DNA from: Parietaria judaica
Lineage: Eukaryota; Streptophyta; Magnoliopsida; Rosales; Urticaceae
Direction: 5' to 3'
DNA length: 64,000 nucleotides
Assembly: GCA_954871525.1 (NCBI GenBank)
Contig: OX940867.1
Coordinates: 16,035,343 to 16,099,342 of the forward strand
Shown here: positions 12,788-25,177 of the stretch, piece after piece
How positions within the stretch are numbered: position 1 is the stretch's first letter
How the letters are laid out: each line of letters starts with the position of its first letter
Made by a program: the position numbers and the translations under genes
Notes under the pieces: generated by a model
What the model was told of the DNA's origin: nothing
The model's input: only the letters and a program-made list of their open reading frames with translations
Database searches by the model: none

Positions 12788-13256
12788 GGGTTAATGACGG
12801 CAAAAATATCTAAAGTTTGGTCAAAGAACTCCTCGTGTACCCAAAGTTTAAAAGTGGTAGTAAAAATACCCAAAGTCGCATTTGGGGAGTTGACCAGTCC
12901 ATTCTCGTAACGCCGTTAACTTACCCGTTAACTATGGCCATGCAGACAAACGTGGGTTGCTGACATAACAATTTTTGCCACATGGATGAGCCCAAATCAC
13001 CCTCGTTTACGACAAAACAACGAATTAAACCCCTAATAAATACTATTTAATACAATTAATTGAACCCCTAATGATTACACTTAACAAAACAAATTTGTCC
13101 ACGTGGCCAGAGTTAACCGGTAAGTTAACGGCGTAACGAGAATGGAGTGGTCAACTCCTTAAATGCGACTTTGGGTATTTTTGCCACCACTTTTAAACTT
13201 TGGGTACACGAGGGGTTCTTTGACCAAACTTTGGGTATTTTTGCCGTCATTAACCC
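12788..13256. mobile_element. Mutator-like MITE with perfect 9-bp TSD
   Basis: Terminal inverted repeats start GGGTTAATGACGGCAAAAAT. The arms of about 170 bp carry TTTGGTCAAAGAACYCCTCG and ACGCCGTTAACTTACCGGTT-like words. The flanks are the perfect 9-bp duplication ATTAAATTA (12779-12787 and 13257-13265). It is 469 bp long and non-coding. It shares its terminal GGGTTAATG(A/G)CGGCAA with the MITE at 11234-12048, so the two are related families. It lies only 24 bp from the Tat element LTR. Confidence 0.9.
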
Positions 13257-13280
13257 ATTAAATTAAAACAAAAGTACTAT

Positions 13281-13926
13281 TGTTGAAGGCGTTTGGTACA
13301 CTCAACAATCACAAAGATGATTCTTTGTTTTTAGAGAAAGAGGTTCGACTTTTCTCGTATTACAGCTAGGAACTCTCGAGGATTGTGGTGTGAGAAAAAA
13401 CGAGTTCTTCCCTCTTGATCTTTTTTTTCCTCCCCTACAAATGAGACCTTTGTTACATTATATAGAGGTTGTTTTTCCCCCTTTTTCTACTATTCATTTC
13501 CCGCCTTTCTTGATTGCGTCCCATCCCTTGTTTTCCGGAGAGTGATTTCGGGAAGTATGGTTAACGATGCAAAGCACGTTTAGCCCATACCCTATGTAGC
13601 TCTCAAGTATCTGTCATCAGGGGTAAGTAGGATTGGTAAGGGCCTCATTAAATGTACCCTATACTGTTAGCTGTCTATCGCCGCCTATCTCATCCTCAAC
13701 GATCCTCCTTGTCGACCTGGGCGTCGACTACCATCGGTGTCGTCGATCCTGGGGTGTCGTCGACACCAGGGCATCGTGGACCTCGGGAGTCGTCGACTCT
13801 AGGTGTCATCGACTCCGAGGTGTCATCGACCTTAGCTATCGTCACCTATTGGTGTTATCGGCGACCTCCGCCCACCTTCGAGGCCTTCTAGTGTTGGGAG
13901 GGATCCGACAAGATCCGACCTTAACA
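13281..13926 (-). repeat. 3' LTR of the Tat element
   Basis: On the plus strand it starts TGTTGAAGGCGTTTGGTACA and ends CCGACCTTAACA. It matches 24634-25177 along most of its length but contains GTCGTCGA-rich sequence (about 13762-13890) that the 5' LTR lacks. Confidence 0.95.
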
Positions 13927-13941
13927 GTTAGTCCCCCATTT
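13927..13941 (-). other. polypurine tract of the Tat element
   Basis: The minus-strand sequence AAAATGGGGGACTAAC lies immediately before the 3' LTR. It resembles the TGGGGGTTAA tract of the two other Tat-type elements in the window. Confidence 0.8.
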
Positions 13942-14667
13942 TATCAAGCTTTTGGCATTTGGTAAAATAAGAGACTTGATTCGCCGAGAATTTCCTTCGT
14001 CGGGAAGCAGTACCCTCTCGTCGGACACGTCTGGACGCCGATCTTTCGCGAGAGGTTTCCTTCGGCGAGTTCTCCGTTGGATAGACATCGTCGACGAGCT
14101 TCGCCGACCAATCTTTATCGGTCACTATTTAATTGACCATGGGTACCGTTGTCCCTGGTATCGTCGACTGCAGGTGCCACCGATTTTGAATGTCGTCGAC
14201 CATCGGTTCCTTCGATCCTGGAGGTCGTCGACTATATGATGTAGCCGACTTCGCGTGTCGTCGACCGTCGATCTCGGCTTGTTGGGATCATTCCCTTTTT
14301 CCCGAAAGTTTCTGACACTGGTTCCCACTAGCGTCTACTCCGCAGGCTATACGTACCTTGGGCAGGTGAAGCGTCTCTTTTCATTAATGCGCACTGTTTG
14401 CACTCGAGTGCCTTTGGGGGTTGGCAACGGCCTTTTCATCCTGACCGTTGCCTTTTCAATTGCCTCCAGCTCTGGACCGTTAGATCAATTTACGCCTCTT
14501 CATCTCCTTCTCGGCTTAACCTCTTCATAACGATCCTTTTTGTCATCTTCCTCCCATTTGTTTCTTATTACCATTTTTGTTTCTCTTCTCTCCTCCGATT
14601 TCTTTCTTGGCCTTCTCCTGCTTCCCTTTTCTCTTCTCCGACCACCCCTCATCTTTCCGATCACGGT

Positions 14668-17650
14668 ATGGCGCCAGGGAAGGTCTTTGCTACTAAATCC
14701 CCATCTTCCGTCATGACGACGGCGACGCTTGATCTCATAAGACACAAATATTTCGTGCGGGATAATATTTACGGCCGACTCCCGCAGCCCGGCAAACTGG
14801 CCGACAAACCCCCAGAGGGTTATGTCTGCCTTTATAAAGCCTTCTTCAGGCAGGTCGGCCTTCATCTTCCTATCCCTAACCTTATCCTGGCCTTTCTCTT
14901 TGCCTTCAAGGTTCCCATTACTCAAATGGGGCCCAACGTCATTCGCCTCCTCCTCAGCACTTTGGTCATAGCGTACGAAGAGGGAATGAAGCTCTGCCTG
15001 GAGGATCTTATGCGCCTCTTCAACATATTTTGGAAACCCCGGAATCTGGGAAGGTTCATGTCGGCGCATCGGCACCGGGAGCATGTCCTGCTGAACGCGC
15101 CGAGCAAAGAGCATTCCTGGGAGAACAAATACTTTTTCGTGCGGGTAAATTCCCGCACCTTTGGTCCTCATTATGCCGATCTCCCCCAAGAATGGATCGT
15201 CAATGTGCCGAAGTTCAAGGTCGACGGCGACAGCGAGCGTTTCTGGAGGTTGCACCGGGTCCTCCTAGCCAACCCCAAACGAGACTGGTCTCAGGATTTC
15301 ACCGACGACAGAATACGCCACTCCGGTGTGTTTCAGGAGGCGATGATCCTCGACCCTCCCCTGACGTCACTCCTTCCAGAAGGGTTTTCTCGTGAGGTCG
15401 AGCCCGAAGACCTCCCAGTCGGGAGGATTAAAGTGGTGAAGAAGCTGAAAAAGCCCAGGGTAGAATTTGTCGACTCTGCCACCAGAGGTGATTCCCCTCC
15501 GGCGCGGGCATCTTCGGGCAAGCGGCCGGCCGAGGGGTCACGCGAGGCCCCCGCTCCAAAGAAGAATAAAGTCGCCACACTCTTCGCGAGATCTTCCAGC
15601 GTTGAGTCATCTGGACCAGCCACATCGTCACCCACCCGCCGAAGTGGCGGGACACACCCAGCTTCTGCTCGAAGAGAGAGAGTCGACTTCGTGGACTCTT
15701 TGGCCCCGGCAGCTGCTCTTCTGAAGGTATCCTCGCCTTTGGCTTCGGACAAGAATTTTGAACATCTTCGGTCTCCGCCGGCCGAACCTCAGGTCGAGGA
15801 GACGCGAGATGGGCTCGCCGGGAGACAGAGGTTGACATTATCGATCCTTCTTCGGCGTCTTTGCCAACGTTGGCGGATATCCCCTCGCCGACGGCCAGTG
15901 GACCCTCTCTTGTTACTGGTGTCGTCGCCGCTTCTACTCTGGTTGACGGGGCAGAGGGAGGGGGTGACGGTCCGATGAAGCCTCCGCGCCTTTCCCTGGC
16001 CCGCGTGGTTTCTTTGGCGACCTAAGTTGGTGAAGAACCCGCTTCTCCTGCAGCCAACACCGTCGCCGAAGCTTCTGCTTTTGTTGCTCCCGGGGCTAAT
16101 CCGGCGCCATTTGTGCCGGCAGCCGTTGGAACCGGGGTGGTCCCTCATGGCGTTCCCGCCCTCCCGTTAGGATCCCCATCTTCGCTTCTCCGGGTTGAAT
16201 GTTCTTCCTCTTCGGGTCTTCTTCCCCTTCACTGTTCACCGGATTCCGGGAAGGCAGCTCCTTCACCGGTTTTCAATAGGGCGATTCGACCTCGGAGGAG
16301 TGGGAAGCTTACTCGGTCTCCGCCTGTACGAATTTGACCATAGCGCCTTCCGGTATCTACTCCGACGTGGATCCCACCGATGAGTGCGAGGGTTACGCTG
16401 CTTTCGTCGGGAGTGTCCTCTAGAGCGTCGCCCGTGCGAATGATCTGTTCGCTTCCGAGCTTAAGGCCCGGGCAGAGACGGCGAAGGAGAGTTCCGACTT
16501 TGCGACACAGCTTGCCGAAGCCCGTCATCTGCTCGAGTTGGCTATCTCCAATGAGCGAAGGGCTCGTGTGGAGGTTGACGAATTAGCTACGAAGCTGAAG
16601 GGGGCGACGGCCACACTAGGGGAGACGAATTTCAAGCTCGATGCCGAGAACTTGGTCCGACGATCGATCGAGGCCAAGCTTAAGGAGCAGAAGCGACTTG
16701 TCGTCGTCGGTGAGAGTCAGCTCACCGAGGAGTGGGAGTGTTATCACCTCATCGAGGAGAATCTCGGGAACTTCTTTCGAGTCAAGTCTGACCGCCTTTC
16801 TCGAATTTCTGAGGCTGTGGGGAGGTCGTCTTCCGAAGAGGACCGCCTTGCATTCCGGGCCAAGGAGCTATCTTCTCAGCTGAGGCAGGCTCAGTCCGCG
16901 CTCGACACCGTCACCGAATAGTTGAACTCGGCGACGACGGAAGCTATCGAGGAGAAGCACGCTCGTTTGAGCTTGTTTCGAAATGCTTCGGCCAAGCTTG
17001 ACCATCAACGGGAGAGGTTCGAGGCATTTTACGAGTCCGTCAATGCCCACCGTCTTCTTGTCGGGTGTCGGACTAATATTATTCTCATCGAAGACCTTCC
17101 GGCAGAGGCGACTGTGGAGGATCTTCGAGCCTGACTCCCGAGGTGGTATGCTCTTCGCGAGGAGTATGCGGCTGAGGTGGATAAGCTGGAGCGGCGAGCT
17201 ACCGAGGATCCTAACTCCCCCCCTTTGTCCCCGCATGGCCCTCCGAGCCTCGATGATCAGCGATTAGCAACCTTGAATCTGGATGGTGCTTCTCTCACTG
17301 CTGCGTTACAGGGCGAGTATGGTTCCAATCTCGTTGCTCTATCGACTGTGCTCCAGAGCGCCCCCGGGAACGAACGTTGTTTCCGGCTTCAGGACAGATC
17401 GAGCTTGCTTCAGCCGAGGAGCGGAATGCATTGCATGTCCCATCGAGCGTTGCTTCCTGCTTCAGAGCAGAGCGAGCCTGCCCCTGCTGAAGAGCGAGAG
17501 ACCATGCCTCCTCCGTCGACGGAGCAGGCTCGAACTTCCCCAGCCGAGGGGTGCCAGACATTCGATTTAGCCCAGGGCTTCATTGCGGGACATGGTAGAT
17601 GCCGTCGATTTCACGGTATAGGATTTGGGTTATCAGTCCCTAGCTTGTAA
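14668..17650 (+). pseudogene. antisense additional ORF of the Tat element (PF04195-like, coiled-coil tail)
   Basis: This lies between the integrase side and the 3' LTR, on the strand opposite to gag-pol. The first ATG of the main frame is at 14668 (MAPGKVFATKSPSS). The frame runs to a stop at 15976-15978 (436 aa). Segments such as EGYVCLYKAFFRQVGLHLPI and GPNVIRLLLSTLVIAYEEG resemble the 'putative gypsy type transposon' family (PF04195). After a frameshift, a charged, probably coiled-coil segment continues from about 16340 to 17270. It is broken by stops at 16421, 16919 and 17132. Antisense extra ORFs in Tat elements are established, but their function is unknown. It is a pseudogene here. Confidence 0.75.
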
Positions 17651-18194
17651 TTTCGCCGTTGAACACCCCTAACTTAATGAACATATGTAAATTTTGTGAT
17701 TTTTGTTGCTCCTCTTCGCATCATGTTTCCCTTGTCTTGTTCCCTTCTTTCCTTAATCTTCTCCTTGTAGGGTAGGTGTGACTCCATCATCGATATTTCG
17801 CCGATGCCTTCCCTTCGTATGCGGGATTGGTTTCCGGGCCGAGATCCGAGGCACTTGGCTGCTATAGAGGCTTTTGTGGATGGTATTATTTGTCGGCTTT
17901 GTCGAGTTGGTCGCATGAGGTAGGGCTTGGCGGCCGTCGACATTGCGGGTGACGTTGTGGACGTCCTTGTCTTTCGGAGGAGAGTGTTGGTTGAGTAGTA
18001 GCCGAGGTTCTTCGTGTGTGTAGTCGAGTCCTGCAACTTGTAATCATCCTCTAATTGAAATTTGAATACATATATTCTTGTTGCTTCTTTTTCTGCTATG
18101 CTTGCTCTTTATTTGTTTTTGTATTGTATTTGGATATTTTGTGTATATCCTCCCCACCCACCTTTTTTTTTTATAGGGGATTGGTAGGTAATCC

Positions 18195-18745
18195 TTGTCG
18201 GATTGCCTCGCGAAGGATAGCTGGTCATTGCCCCTCGGCATTGCGCCGTCTGATTTTAGGCATTGTGCATCGGCATCGCGCCGTTCGATTCTAAGCATTG
18301 CGCCGTTTGATTCTAGGCATAGCGCCCTAGCATTGCTCCGTCGATTGCGGGCTTCATTGGGCTTGCCAGGGCCTCCGGTTAGTTTCCAGAACTCCTTTGG
18401 GGCTTTGCGCCTCGGCATTACGCCGTTTGATTCTAGGCATTGTGCCTCGGTCTTGCGCCGTTGATTTTGGGCGTCACTGGGCTTGCCATGGCCTCCGGTT
18501 AGTTTCCAGGCCTCCTTTGGGGCTTTGCGCATCGGCATTGCGCCTTTTGATTCTAGGCATTGTGCCTCGGCATTGCGCCACTGATTGCGGGCGTCACTGG
18601 GCTTGCCGGGGCTTCCGCTTAGTTTCCAGGACTCCTTTGGGGCTTTGTGCCTCGGCATTGCGCAGTTTGACTCTAGGCGTTGCGCCTCGGTATTGCGCCA
18701 TTTGATTCTAGGCATTGCGCCTCGGCATCGCGCCATTTTCGTTGG
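18195..18745 (-). repeat. tandem repeats in the 3' region of the Tat element
   Basis: A unit of about 120 bp recurs, marked by GGGCTTGCC at about 18359, 18479 and 18599. It contains shorter sub-repeats of TTGATTCTAGGCATTGCGCC. The minus-strand open frame 18044-18784 reads through these repeats and has no recognised domain. Tandem repeats between integrase and the PPT are known for Tat/Ogre elements. Confidence 0.8.
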
Positions 18746-19051
18746 TTTGTTATTTTTCGTTAGGTGTTTAAAGAGGTGTTTCATATTGTCGAGTGATTCG
18801 AACAGAAAACCCTTTTCATATATGGAAAGAGCAACTTTACAAGTTTGACCGTCAGTCTACAAATTCGATCGTCGCCGCTATTGGTAATATTTCTTCAGGT
18901 GCTTCACGTTCCAGTTGCGTATTACCTGTGCGCCTTCGGAGTTCTTAAGTTCGTAGATGCCTGGCTTGACGATCCCGATCACTGTGTACGGTCCTTCCCA
19001 GCTTTGACCAAGCTTGCCTGCATTGATCTCTGCTATGTTTAAGAAGACTCT

Positions 19052-22000
19052 TCAGAGGACCAGTTCCCCTATCTGGAATCTTCGTGGTTTGACGTTCTTT
19101 TTGTAGTGTCGGGCGATGGTGTTTTGGTAGTTGGCGATGTGCGCGTTCGCTAGCTCTCGCCTTTCGTCAACATGGTCTATATGGTGTCGCAGATTCTCAT
19201 TGTTTGCTTTTTCGTCGTGCGGAGCCGTTGCGCGTCGGAGGCTCAAAATCCCTACCTCGGCCGGGGTCATTGATTCGACGCCGAAGGCCAGGGCTAATGG
19301 AGATTCTCCTGTTTTGGAATGAGGTGTTGTTCTATATGCCCACAGTACCCCTGGCAACTCTTCTGCCCATAGTCCTTTTTTCTTGTCAAGCCTCCTTTTG
19401 ATGGTGCCGGCGATCGTTCTATTAATTCCTTCGGCATTTATGTTACCTTGTGGGTATCGAGGTGTCGACGTGTTGAGCTTAACTCTCCATCTTTTGCAGA
19501 AGCTTTGGAAACGCTTGGAGATAAACTGTGACCCGTTATCGGCAATGATCTCCCTCGGTAACACGAATTGGGTAAAGATGTTCTTCCAGACATAGCTCTC
19601 GACATCGGTGTCTCTGATGTTAGCGTAGGACTCAGCTTCCATCAACTTGGTGAAGAAGTCCATTACTAGGAACATGAAGCGCTTCTGTTTCTTTCCGACA
19701 GGCATTGGTCCGACAATGTCCATCGACCACTTCATGAACAGATACGGGACGGAGATTACCGAGAGCTCTTTCGCCTTACAATTGATAGAGGGGGCGCGAC
19801 GTTGGAACTTGTCGCATCTCTTGGCGTGACTAGTGTAGTCGTCGACCATGGTCTGCCAAAAGAAGCCTTGCCTGTTGACCTTTCTTAGGAGCGATCGGCC
19901 GCCGGAGTGGTTCCCACATTCTCCTTCATGAATCTCCCTCATCACGTGATCTGCTTCTTTCTTCCCGAGACACCTCAAGTAAGGACTAGTAAAGCTACGC
20001 TTGTACAACTTTTGTTGTAGTAGGACATATCTCGAGCTCTTCGTCTTGACTTTCCTTGCTTCCTGTCGATCGTCGGGTAGGATACTGTCGAGAATGTACT
20101 TGACGAGGGGTGTTCTCCAATCGTCGTTGTCATCGTTGTCGATTACGTCTCTTTCCTCTATGGTCTCTTCCTGATCGTCTTCTTCGATATTCTGCAGCTC
20201 CGCGCTGTTCGAAGGTTTTCTTTTGCGACAGCCGTCGATCTTTGCTTTCTTCTTTTTCGGGCCCTCGGCTCTTGGAATGCTGGGCTTCTCAACCGTTTCC
20301 ACCGAGACAGTGCGCGTTGTTTCTACTTCCATCGTCGATCCCAATCCCGCGAGCGTGTCGGCAAATGTGTTGTCCCCCCTCGTTACTTGAGTGAGACTGA
20401 AGAGTGTAAATCTCTTGGAGAAGTTCTCGGCTGCCCGGGCGTAGGCTCCTATCCTTTCGTCGTGTCGCTCATATTCCCCGTTGACCTGGTTTACCACTAT
20501 TTGAGAATCCGAGAATACCTCAAAGTGCTTGACTCTGATTGCCAAAGCCGACTCCATCCCAACGATGAGGGCTTCGTATTCCGCTTCGTTGTTTGTGGCA
20601 CGGAAGCTGAGCCGGCATGCCTTTTCCACAATTCCTCCCATGGGTGAGACCAATCTGATCCCGATGCCCGATCATTGTACCGTTGCAGACCCGTCAACGT
20701 ACAGTTTCCACGTTCCTTCTTCGTCGCTGAGCTCTGCCTCGTAAGCGGGGAGTTCTATTAGGAAGTCGGCTAGCACCTGGGACTTAATGCTCATCCGGAC
20801 TCGGTACTCCACGTCGTACGTGCCCAATCGGATCGACCACTTCATTGGCTTTCCCGATTGGTTCGGACTGTGGATGATGGCGCGTATCGGTCTCTTAGTC
20901 ATGACAATGATCGAGTAGGCTTGAAAGTGATGTCGTAATTTTGTCGACGCCTCGACTACAACCAGGGCCAGCTTTCCTACCTGCGGCTTTCATGTATCGG
21001 CGTCGAGGAGTCTGCGGCTGATATAAGAGACGGGTCTCTGTTCCCCTTTATCTTCCCGGACCAGTACTCCGCTGATGGCCTCGTTTGACACCGCCATGTA
21101 TAAGTATAGTGGCTCTCCGGGCATCGACTTTGTCATTATTGGGGGAGACGAGAGGTAGTTCTTGAACTCTTGGAATGCCTTTTTGCAATCCTCGGTCCAT
21201 TCGAACTTTTTATTTTTCTGCAACAATCGGTAAAAGGGGAGTCCCTTGTCAGTCGAGCGTGAAATAAATCTGTTCAGGGCGGCGATCCTCCCGGTCAGTT
21301 TCTGGACTTCTCGTTTGTTTTGGGGCGAAGGCATGCTCTTAATAGCATCGATTCGGTCGGGGTCAGCTTCGATTCCCCTACTCGTGATCAGGTGGCCGAA
21401 GAACTTCCCTGATGCCACTCCGAAGGTACACTTGGCAGGATTGAGCTTCATCCCATGCTGGTTGAGGGTCTCGAAACATTCCCCCAATTGCTCCAAATGT
21501 GCTGCCGCTTTTAAGGACTTGACCATCATATCGTCGATGTAGACCTCCATCGTATCTCCGATCTACTTACTGAACATCCTGGTTACCCATCTCTGGTAGG
21601 TGGCTCCCGCATTTTTCAGCCCGAACGGCATAACCATGTAGCAGTAAGTTCCTCTCTCGCTGATGAAGGCGGCCTTCTCTTCGTCTTCCGGACGCATCCT
21701 GATTTGGTTGTACCCCGAGTAAGCGTCCATGAAGCTTAGCAATTCGTATTCGTGGGTTGTCTCGATGAGGCGGTCGATATGTGGCATGGGGAAACTGTCC
21801 TTGGGGCAAGCCTTGTTTAGGTTCGTGAAGTCAACGCACACCCGCCATTTGCCGTTCTTCTTTTTCACAACGACGGTGTTTGCCAACCACTCGGGGTACT
21901 TGACTTCCCTGATAGCCCCTGTCGATAGTAGCCTGTCCACTTCGTCGTTGATGATCTTGTTCCTATCGGGTGCCAACTTCCTCCTCTTCTGCTTAACCGG

Positions 22001-22126
22001 TGGATGGCTCGGGTCGGCGTTGAGCTGATGCGCTATGATCGATGGGTCGATCCCCGACATGTCTTCGTGGGACCATGCGAAATTCTTCTGGTTCTCCTTC
22101 AGGAATCCAATCAACTGTTGGCTCAA
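19052..22126 (-). pseudogene. Tat pol: RT, RNase H, archaeal-type RNase H, integrase
   Basis: One long frame broken by three in-frame stops, at 21560-21562, 20987-20989 and 20669-20671 approximately. RT carries VVVKKKNGKWRVCVDF, MPFGLKNAGATYQRW and, just after the first stop, the catalytic YIDDMM. The Ty3-type RNase H contains DASVSNEA-like YLYMAVSNEAISGVL. The second RNase H (about 20720-20360) has WKLYVDGSAT, NNEAEYEALI and VFSDSQIVVNQV. Integrase (about 19990-19100) keeps MDFFTK, ADNGSQF and PQGN...AEG as its D, D, E series, but the zinc finger has CDKF where CxxC is expected. Decay makes function very unlikely. Confidence 0.92.
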
Positions 22127-22488
22127 GTTTTGATCAAGTTTTAATCGATGGGTCGATCCCCGACGGTCCGGGTTGGGTCGTCGTCGTCGTCGATACTAAC
22201 CTGTTCCACCGCTTCCAAACTTGGCCATCCTGTCTCCCCTGCCCTCTCGTCGTTAGTGCTCTTTGGTCTTGCCGTTTCGACCGTCGCCTTGCTTCCGTCA
22301 CCGTCCCCCCTTTGCTTCGCGACTTCGGGGAATTGTGACGCTTCCTCCTTCGCTTCTCCTCCTGCGCAGTCGTTTGGTAGCTCATCAGGTAACAGGTCCT
22401 ATAGGCGTCCTTGTTCTTTTTTACCTCCTCCACTTTCCCTCTTTGCCGGGGACTTTGATGGTATGATGGTACGTCGATGGAACGGCTC

Positions 22489-24363
22489 TTATGGTCGACC
22501 GAGGATCATGTTAAAGATCGACGGGCAATCGAGCACCATTAGCGTTCTCATCTTGTTGACGTTCCCCGCGCATATTGGCAGGCTGACCGTTCCGAGAGAC
22601 GTAGCGACATCACCGTTGAAGCTCGAGACACTTCGTGGCTTTCCTTGGATTTCGATTCCCTCGATCTCCATCTTCCTGAGAGCTTCGTGGAAGATGACAT
22701 CCACCGAGCTCCCATTGTCGACTAGGATTTGGCTGACGTCACAATTACCGACGCCCAGTGAGAGGACTAACGCGTCGTCGTGTGGGTCGGTGCAAGCTTT
22801 GTCTTCGACGAAGGCTATTTCTGCTCCGACCCCGGCCATCGTAGTGTCCCCCCGATTGTGCTCCCTCGCCCTCCTATGATAGGCCTTGATGTTGTTGACG
22901 GAGTCATCGCATAGATGCGACCCTCCCTTGGTCGTCTCTATCCTTTTCCTCGTCCTCGGGGGCTCGTCGATGTCAGATTCCTGACCGGTGCGCTGGGCCG
23001 TCGCCTGGTCGGCTATCGGGTTTTTTCCTAGTCGGGGTTGGCCTTTTCCTCCTTCCCGCGCCGGCTCTTCCCGTCGGTACTGTCGTCGATCATTTCCCCA
23101 CTGCTCGAGAGGGTTCCCTAGGTCGACACCCGGCATCTCTCCCCTCGCGTATTTCTCGGCTTGCCTCTTCTTCAGCATCGCGCATTCCTTGGTAGAATGT
23201 CCTTTGAAGTTATGGAAGCTACAGAATTTGCTCGGGTCCTTGGGCCACGCCTTCCGCTCGTAGCCTCCTCGGCCCCAGATATGGTCCCGTTTCTCTTCCA
23301 CTTGGTAGACGTCTCGTCTTGGGGCTTCCCGCATGCTCGGTTAGTTGGGGGCACGCCTGTCTTCTTTGTCTCGCCTCGCCCTCGCCGACGAGTGGTCCCC
23401 CTGGTTTCTGCCTTCCCTTCCCTCTGGCTGCTTCCCTTTGCTCCTCGACTCATACTTTTTCGTCAGCGCTGACCTCTCCTCTTCCATTTGCATGAACACA
23501 TATGCTTTATGAAGGGCATCCTCGATCGTCGATGGGCGCGCCTTGATTAGCTCTTCCCGGAATGGTGCTTTGAATGGCGACTCTATCGTCCAACCCGGAG
23601 ACACGAGCCATGACCTCCTGAATCTCCCGATAAATTTTCGGAGAGTTTCTCCCTTGTCCTGCTCCAACAGGCAAAGGTAAGTAATGTTCACCTCATTTTG
23701 CACGTACATCGAGTAGTGACGCAAGAAGTGGGAGACGAGGTGGTCGAAGCAGCTGACGGAGTTAGGTGGGAACTTTGCGAAACACTCCAGGGCTAGCCCT
23801 TGCAGACTATCGACGAACAAGTGGCACATGATGGCCTCCCGTTCGGTACCACGTGCGTTCATTCACCCTATCGCAATTCGAAAAGCCTTCATGTGCGCAT
23901 TTGGATCCGTCATTCCTTTGTACGAGGACGGTGTGATCTTGGGCATTTCGTCGATCCTGACGCCGCTGATGTGCGGGGAGAAAGGCGTGTGCCTGGACTC
24001 TTCTACTAGCATGTCGATCTCTGGGTCCGCGCTCGTTGCCTTGTGCATTTGCGAGGTCACATATCCCATCCTCGAAGTTAATTCGAGCAGCGCTTTGTCG
24101 ACGCGCTCCTGAATTCTTGCTTCGATTGCGGCTGTCGCCGTGTTCCGCTGGTGTTTCTCTGTCGCTGGGTTTGTGGGCGCGAACGTCGCCGTAGGCGAGT
24201 TCTGGCGGGGCGTCGCTGGTCTCCTGTTGCGTGGATCCCCTCCCGTGTTCTCCCGACGACGTGCCTTCGGGAGACGAGAATAGGACTCTGCTGATGCCGT
24301 GTCGTGATGGTGCCGGACCTTCTGTATCCTTGTCCAATTCCGCTCTACGTGGAGCCGACGCAC
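22489..24363 (-). pseudogene. Tat gag and protease, interrupted
   Basis: Gag region with the Tat-type DPNAHMKAFR and YKGMTDP segments (to 23863), a stop, then a retrotrans_gag domain (MCHLFVDSLQGLALECF, FDHLVSHFLRHY) to 23341. It is followed by CSFHNFKGHSTKEC, a nucleocapsid-like metal knuckle with one His in place of Cys, as is common in this lineage. Protease has the active-site motif ILVDNGSSVDVIF (about 22730) and ends at ILGRP plus a stop at 22489. RT continues in another frame, so a frameshift separates protease and RT. Gag and protease themselves are split by stops near 23863 and 23340. Confidence 0.9.
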
Positions 24364-24611
24364 CCGCGGTCAAGCTTTGTGGAGACTGCCTTCTCGCATC
24401 GGCGGCCGCGTGGTCCAAGAGGGCGGCGAGTTATTGATTTCTTGTTGTTGCCACCTCTAGCTGCTGCCGGAGCACTACTATGATAATCTGGCTGGCCTCC
24501 GTGCTCCTGTTGGTTGTCTCCTCTCTGTGCGTCTCCACGCGTTCTGCGCCATTATTCTCACCGTCATCTGCCATCCTCTTGAGCCTCTAGGTGCGTGATA
24601 GAGAAAAACTG

Positions 24612-24632
24612 AGCCCCACGGTGGGCGCCAAA
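24612..24632 (-). other. primer-binding site of the Tat element
   Basis: The minus-strand sequence directly after the LTR reads TTTGGCGCCCACCGTGGGG. It sits at the position expected for a PBS and its TGGCGCC start matches the CCA end of a tRNA. I do not assign the tRNA. Confidence 0.75.
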
Positions 24633-24633
24633 C

Positions 24634-25177
24634 TGTTGAGGGCGTTTGGTACACTCAACAATCACAAAAATGATTCTTTGTTTTTAGAGAAAGAGGTCAG
24701 TCTTTTCTCGTATTACAGCTAGGAAGTCTCGAGGATTGTGGTGTGAGAAAAAACGAGTTCTTCCCTCTTGATCTCTTTTTTCTCCCCTACAAATGAGACC
24801 TTTGTTACATTATATAGAGGCCCTTTGTTACATTATATAGAGGCTGTTTTTCCCCCTTCTCTGCTATTCATTTCTCGCCTTTCTTGATTTCGTCCCATCT
24901 CTTGTTTTCCGGAGAGTGATTTCGGAAAGTATGGTTAACCATACAAAGCACGTTTATCCCATACCCTATGTAGCTCTCAAGTATCTGTCATCAGATGTAG
25001 GTAGGATCGGTAAGGGCCTTATTAAATGCACCCGTGTTGTTAGCTGTCTACCACCGCCTATCTCATCCTCAACGATCCTCCTTGTCGACCCGGGCGTCGT
25101 CTACCATCGGTGTCGTCGATCCTGGGGTGTCGTCGACACCAGGGCATTCTAGTGTTGGGAGGGATCCGACCTTAACA
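24634..25177 (-). repeat. 5' LTR of the Tat element
   Basis: Direct copy of 13281-13926 with a deletion after GACACCAGGGCAT (joined to TCTAGTGTTGGG). It also has a short tandem duplication of the CCTTTGTTACATTATATAGA segment near 24796-24842. It is 544 bp, against 646 bp for the other LTR. Confidence 0.95.

Larger units (their letters stand above)
13281..25177 (-). mobile_element. Ty3/gypsy Tat-lineage LTR retrotransposon, nearly complete, inactivated
   Basis: An 11.9-kb element read on the minus strand. Its order is 5' LTR (24634-25177), PBS, gag, protease, RT, RNase H, a second archaeal-type RNase H, integrase, a tandem-repeat 3' region, an antisense extra ORF, PPT and 3' LTR (13281-13926). 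RT ahead of integrase defines gypsy, and the second RNase H marks the Tat lineage. Pol has several in-frame stops and gag-pol is frameshifted. The two LTRs differ by a deletion of roughly 130 bp and a 24-26 bp duplication. Flanking pentamers (ACTAT and AATAC) do not match. Confidence 0.95.

Noticed and set aside
18044..18784. 246-aa minus-strand open frame
   Set aside because: It reads through GC-rich tandem repeats of the Tat 3' region. The repeated APKEAWKLTGG segments come from the DNA repeat; no domain and no gene-like context.
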